Shown here in pieces: positions 22,801 to 25,694 of a stretch of 25,694 nucleotides of DNA. Each line of letters begins with the position of its first letter. Within the stretch, counting starts at the first letter, position 1. Position numbers and translations under genes: made by a program. The notes beneath the pieces were generated by a model that was not told the DNA's origin, did no database searches, and was given only the letters and a program-made list of their open reading frames with translations. The DNA lies in assembly GCA_015499995.1 (NCBI GenBank), contig JADNRV010000541.1, forward strand, positions 1-25,694, read 5' to 3'. The stretch is from Flammula alnicola (lineage: Eukaryota > Basidiomycota > Agaricomycetes > Agaricales > Strophariaceae).

Positions 22801-23464
22801 CGTCGGGATGCCGAACTGCGTCTAAGGGTGTTCACAGCGAACATAGACCCTATGCTCGAGGTGCAATCCAGTCTCCTCAGTAACGAGGCCATCGACATTT
22901 CCATCACCGGTTACTCTGCCTATTCGCCGCCGACTTATCTTCATCTTTTGTTCTCGATCCGACAACACCAACACCTCGAATACGAGACGTCGAGGGTGTA
23001 GCAGTTCGTCGCGATCCTGAAAATATGCAAGGGTGTGATCCCTACGACCACCAATATCCCGACAGTATGCTGCTCGTGCATCGCGGTCACTGTACGTTTT
23101 TAGAAAAACTGCTCCATGCCCGCGCCGCTTCAGCTGCTGGAATCATCGTCATCAGCGATGAAGAGACCGGGATCAACCCAACTGCCAATCCGGATGAATT
23201 AGCTGATGCAGGCGACCTCAGCGACGTCGCAGTCGTCCTATTAGCCAAGAAGACGGGCGAGGCGTTGGAGGAGATGTTGATCGTCAGCGAGCGGATGAGT
23301 TCGCTGCAGATTATGATGGCACTACACGGAATCTAGGAGATTTTGACGAGTCGGGATATGCTCCAGACGAAAAGGAGGAATTGGAGGAAGAACAGGCTAA
23401 AGATCCCAATCGCATATTGTACATCAACGGGCATCCTCTAATAAACACACGGCTATTAATTTAA
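19900..23464 (+). CDS. MNL1: ER degradation-enhancing alpha-mannosidase (EDEM/Mnl1, GH47) with PA domain; two apparent frameshifts
   Basis: GH47 EDEM proteins trim mannose from misfolded glycoproteins in the ER and commit them to ERAD. Exons: 19900-20045, 20096-20148, 20207-20223, 20281-20327, 20383-20719, 20780-20825, 20879-20967, 21023-21094, 21150-21234, 21297-21376, 21445-21571, 21627-21719, 21771-21802, 21850-22008, 22067-22417, 22470-22638, 22697-23464. An N-terminal signal peptide covers about residues 1-28. The GH47 barrel follows with acids E143 ([15 protein letters not shown]) and E398 (LRPEFIES) and the calcium-site FTTEGH (482-487). A PA domain lies near 745-825, and the end is [15 protein letters not shown]. 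Intron 10 is GC-AG. In the last exon the frame must change twice, near 22925 and near 23270, each as if one base were missing; otherwise the protein stops at 22999-23001. The GH47 part is undamaged. Confidence 0.88.
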
Positions 23465-23499
23465 AAACTTCTCGTGTCCCAATTTCCCTGTTCGACTGT

Positions 23500-24205
23500 T
23501 CAATCTTCCGACTGGATGACAGAGTAGACTGGTGCGTCGAGCTTGGAGGAGGCTTTGAGGAACAAGAGCTCGATGACGAAGATGTACTCGAGCAATTTGC
23601 CGCCTTGCTTGGCAACGAGTTCGCCGGCGGCCTTTGCGGATCCTCCTGAAGGATTCTTCAGTAAATGAACTGTTTTTGAGGCGAAATATCATCACCTGTA
23701 GCAATTAGATCGTCGACGATGACAACGGTCTGCCCAGGCTTGATTGCGTCTGCTTGCATCTCAAACGAGTCCTGCGCCGCAGAGTTAATTGAACGGCACG
23801 ATATCCTTGGGGCTCGAGCTCACCACGCCATATTCCTTCTCGTAGCTCGCGCTAATACATTGTCCGGGCAACTTTCCAGCTTTCCTGACTGGCACAAATG
23901 CAGCACCCAACCTCAATGCAATGATCGGCCCAAACAAAAAACCTCGCGCGTCGAGGCCAACGATAACATCGACCTTTTTTGTCGGTGAGATTCCGAACGT
24001 ATGCGAAGTTATATGCTGAACGAGGTGGGTGATAAGTGTCTCGAAGACCAGAGGGTTCCGGAGGATAGGGAAGATGTCGAGAAACACAATGCCCTGACGT
24101 AATAGTCGATGAGAGGATGTGACGCGGGATGATGTAGAAACAGACCTTCTTGGGAAAATCAGGATGCGAGGTCAGATGGCTCTTGATAATGTCGATGTCG
24201 GCCAT
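23500..24205 (-). CDS. APT1: Adenine phosphoribosyltransferase
   Basis: This cytosolic purine-salvage enzyme makes AMP from adenine and PRPP. Exons 24205-24146, 24093-23824, 23771-23696 and 23645-23500 give 552 nt, 183 aa, the usual length for the family. The N-terminus HPDFPKKGIVFLDIFPILRNP is typical of the family. GLDARGFLFGP (about 71-81) is the family substrate-binding loop. RKAGKLPG precedes the flexible loop with YEKEYGV. The PRPP-binding signature VVIVDDLIATGGSA spans 126-139 and is restored only after intron 3 (23695-23646) is removed. Intron 2 uses the GTGAGC donor after GV, not the GTG just upstream, which keeps EYGVDSFEMQ. The gene converges with EDEM across only 35 bp, so the 3' UTRs probably overlap. 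Confidence 0.95.
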
Positions 24206-24462
24206 CTCTAGAGATTATGGAGGTGGTAGATGAAAGAGTTTTAGTTGTACCGACTGCCGTGCAGAACGCCGCTATCGGATGCATGTCACCAAAAAAGATC
24301 TTCTGTCTGGCGACAATTCACGGTATGCGCCGCTTGGCACAATCATTCGCTCGCATACGTTTTGGAATACATAATTTTTTTCAGAGCCCATAAATGTTGC
24401 ATAATTGATGGAGGTGCATAACAAATGAGCAATACAGTAGGAAACCAACTACGACGACAGAT

Positions 24463-25447
24463 CTAAACAGACTCGAGAATCTCAGGCTCCTTGAACTCCT
24501 TGCGACCCGTGTGCCTGTCTCCTGTATATCGAGAAACAAAATGAAAACACGCAAAAAAAAGATATAGCAGTACGTACGTCTGTTGACTCGCCGTGAAGTT
24601 CGAGTAGCTTGGAGACATCAAATTTGGGTGCCTTGAGAATCTTCGCCTTGCGGACGTAGACGTTTTGGAGGGGATAGATGCTGCGGGAAGCTTTCTCGAT
24701 TTCGCGTCCAATAGCCTCGGGGACGAACTTCTGCACGAGCTCCTTAAGGTCGCACGTTGTCGCTTCACGAGTCATGATCTCGAACATCTTTTTCCTGATC
24801 TCCCGAATTTGACTTGACTGAGCGTAAGTGGTCTTGCGGACTTGTGATGGGCGGCGCTTGGTGAAGCCAATAGCGAAGAGCCGTAGGAGGTAGCCATCGG
24901 TGGTTTTGACGTCAACATGGGCTTCGATGAGTGTTTGCCATTTGCGGACGAGGGAGCGGAGCTTGTCTGATGTGAAATCCATCCCGTGGAAGTTGGTCAG
25001 GCAGTTTTTGCCCTGGACTTCGTCGATGCGCAGTTTAATTTTGCGGAAGGACTGTTCCTCATCCTTGTTCAGGTCAGCAAGCGAGATTTCGATGATACGA
25101 CCTTTCAGCGAGTCGTTGGCGTTTTCTGTGACGATTATCAGCAAAACCGCCACGTCTGGAATTGACGATCTACATACTCAATCCCTGTGACCTGTTAGCC
25201 AGGGTCTTGCCGACATTTCGCACCTCGAAGATTGAAGGGGCCTTGATGTCATACCAGTCTTCAGAACTGTGTAAGTAGGAGAATAAATTGCAGATGATTT
25301 GCGTAGCGTACCCTTGCGGGAGAAGGGGTCGACGACCTTCTTCTTGATGCCCTTCTTGCCTTTCGATAGGCGCTTGTTCTGTAGTGGGACAATAAGAACG
25401 CGATCCCGAGGGCACTATAGAGGACGACGAACCTTTCCGACAGCCAT
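24463..25447 (-). CDS. RPS1: 40S ribosomal protein eS1 (RPS1/RPS3A)
   Basis: This is a structural protein of the small ribosomal subunit near the mRNA exit. Exons 25447-25433, 25378-25312, 25258-25178, 25125-24574 and 24521-24463 give 774 nt, 257 aa, normal for eS1. Start [20 protein letters not shown] and the segment [19 protein letters not shown] are diagnostic. [18 protein letters not shown] and the ending [10 protein letters not shown] also fit. A five-codon first exon is common in fungal ribosomal protein genes. The last junction is ambiguous. The donor at 24573 keeps one frame but gives [15 protein letters not shown] donor at 24577 gives [11 protein letters not shown], which looks more like the family, but then needs one extra base near 24500 to reach [11 protein letters not shown]. 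Confidence 0.95.
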
Positions 25448-25584
25448 GCTTGAGGTATACCGATGGCCTTGAGAACGAGTGGGATAGCTGATCCAAGTTT
25501 TGCTTTGGTTGTGTTGTGAGCGTGGCTTGAAACCTTATTTCTCGAACTGCATAACGGTTTCCCAGGCCTTGTCACAGTCACAAC
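25448..25584. promoter_or_regulatory. Short divergent promoter of eS1 and ATG10
   Basis: Only 137 bp separate the two ATGs, so the core promoters and 5' leaders of both genes must overlap or abut. No named site stands out apart from TTTTGCTTTGG and GTGACTGTGAC-like sequences near the ATG10 start. Confidence 0.5.
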
Positions 25585-25694
25585 ATGCTCTCCCGCTCAG
25601 AATTCGAGTTGGCCTGCAAGGCATTCGCTCGTCGCCATCCTCATTGGTCTTGGACTGACGGTCATCGCCCAGGATACGGCTATCTTACACGCAC
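25585..25694 (+). CDS. ATG10: Ubiquitin-like-conjugating enzyme ATG10, 5' fragment
   Basis: ATG10 is the E2-like enzyme that transfers ATG12 to ATG5 in autophagosome formation. Only the first 36 codons are present; the window ends inside the gene. The visible start, MLSRSEFELACKAFARRH, followed by WSW and then PGYGYLTRT, matches what I recall of the ATG10 N-terminus: an initial helix with E-F and C-K, a W-x-W motif and GYGYLxRT. The catalytic cysteine lies downstream and cannot be checked. The call rests on this short segment. Confidence 0.7.
   Translation, partial: MLSRSEFELACKAFARRHPHWSWTDGHRPGYGYLTR

Noticed and set aside
1..25694. CRISPR array, tRNA, rRNA or intact transposon
   Set aside because: No regular repeat-spacer pattern, cloverleaf, rRNA core or transposase/reverse transcriptase domain was seen by eye. 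Degenerate elements could still be missed.

Overview
The window looks like nuclear DNA of a filamentous basidiomycete, probably an Agaricomycete (mushroom-forming fungus). Genes are closely packed on both strands and cut by many short introns (about 40-86 nt, mostly 46-65) with GT-AG ends, so every real protein here is multi-exon. The proteins are typical fungal ones: an ENA-type sodium pump, a Dicer, FAF1, a GH47 EDEM/Mnl1, adenine phosphoribosyltransferase, eS1 and ATG10. No rRNA, tRNA, CRISPR array or intact transposon was seen. The taxon call rests on protein character and intron style, not on a database search.

Layout, left to right. 1-3745 (-): decayed ENA-type P-type ATPase with six in-frame stops, several frameshifts and no hinge motif; it runs off the left edge. 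4565-4927 (+): cytochrome c oxidase subunit VIIc/Cox8. 5069-11059 (-): 17-exon, 1700-aa Dicer-like protein with two intact RNase III centres and a degenerate helicase. 11458-13122 (+): conserved 424-aa protein of unknown function, divergent from the Dicer. 13482-14324 (-): DUF7719-like membrane protein. 14687-15872 (+): FAF1-like ribosome biogenesis protein. 15998-18021 (-): 490-aa disordered protein with three short C-terminal repeats. 18453-19698 (-): protein with two p27/ZNRD2-type zinc ribbons. 19900-23464 (+): EDEM/Mnl1 alpha-mannosidase with a protease-associated (PA) domain and two apparent 1-nt frameshifts. 23500-24205 (-): adenine phosphoribosyltransferase. 24463-25447 (-): ribosomal protein eS1. 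25585-25694 (+): 5' end of ATG10, cut by the right edge.

The genes serve separate processes (respiration, RNA silencing, ribosome assembly, ER quality control, purine salvage, translation, autophagy) and do not form a pathway cluster. Several share short divergent promoters: Dicer/424-aa protein, DUF7719/FAF1, zinc-ribbon/EDEM and eS1/ATG10. The most unusual points are the Dicer with lost helicase motifs next to a palindrome-rich divergent promoter, three GC-AG introns in 26 kb, the three-repeat 490-aa protein and the tandem zinc-ribbon protein.

Exon models were joined by hand from splice sites, reading phase and remembered family conservation. All phases close except where stated. Three isolated 1-nt shifts outside the pseudogene (two in EDEM, one possible in eS1) could be base-calling errors.
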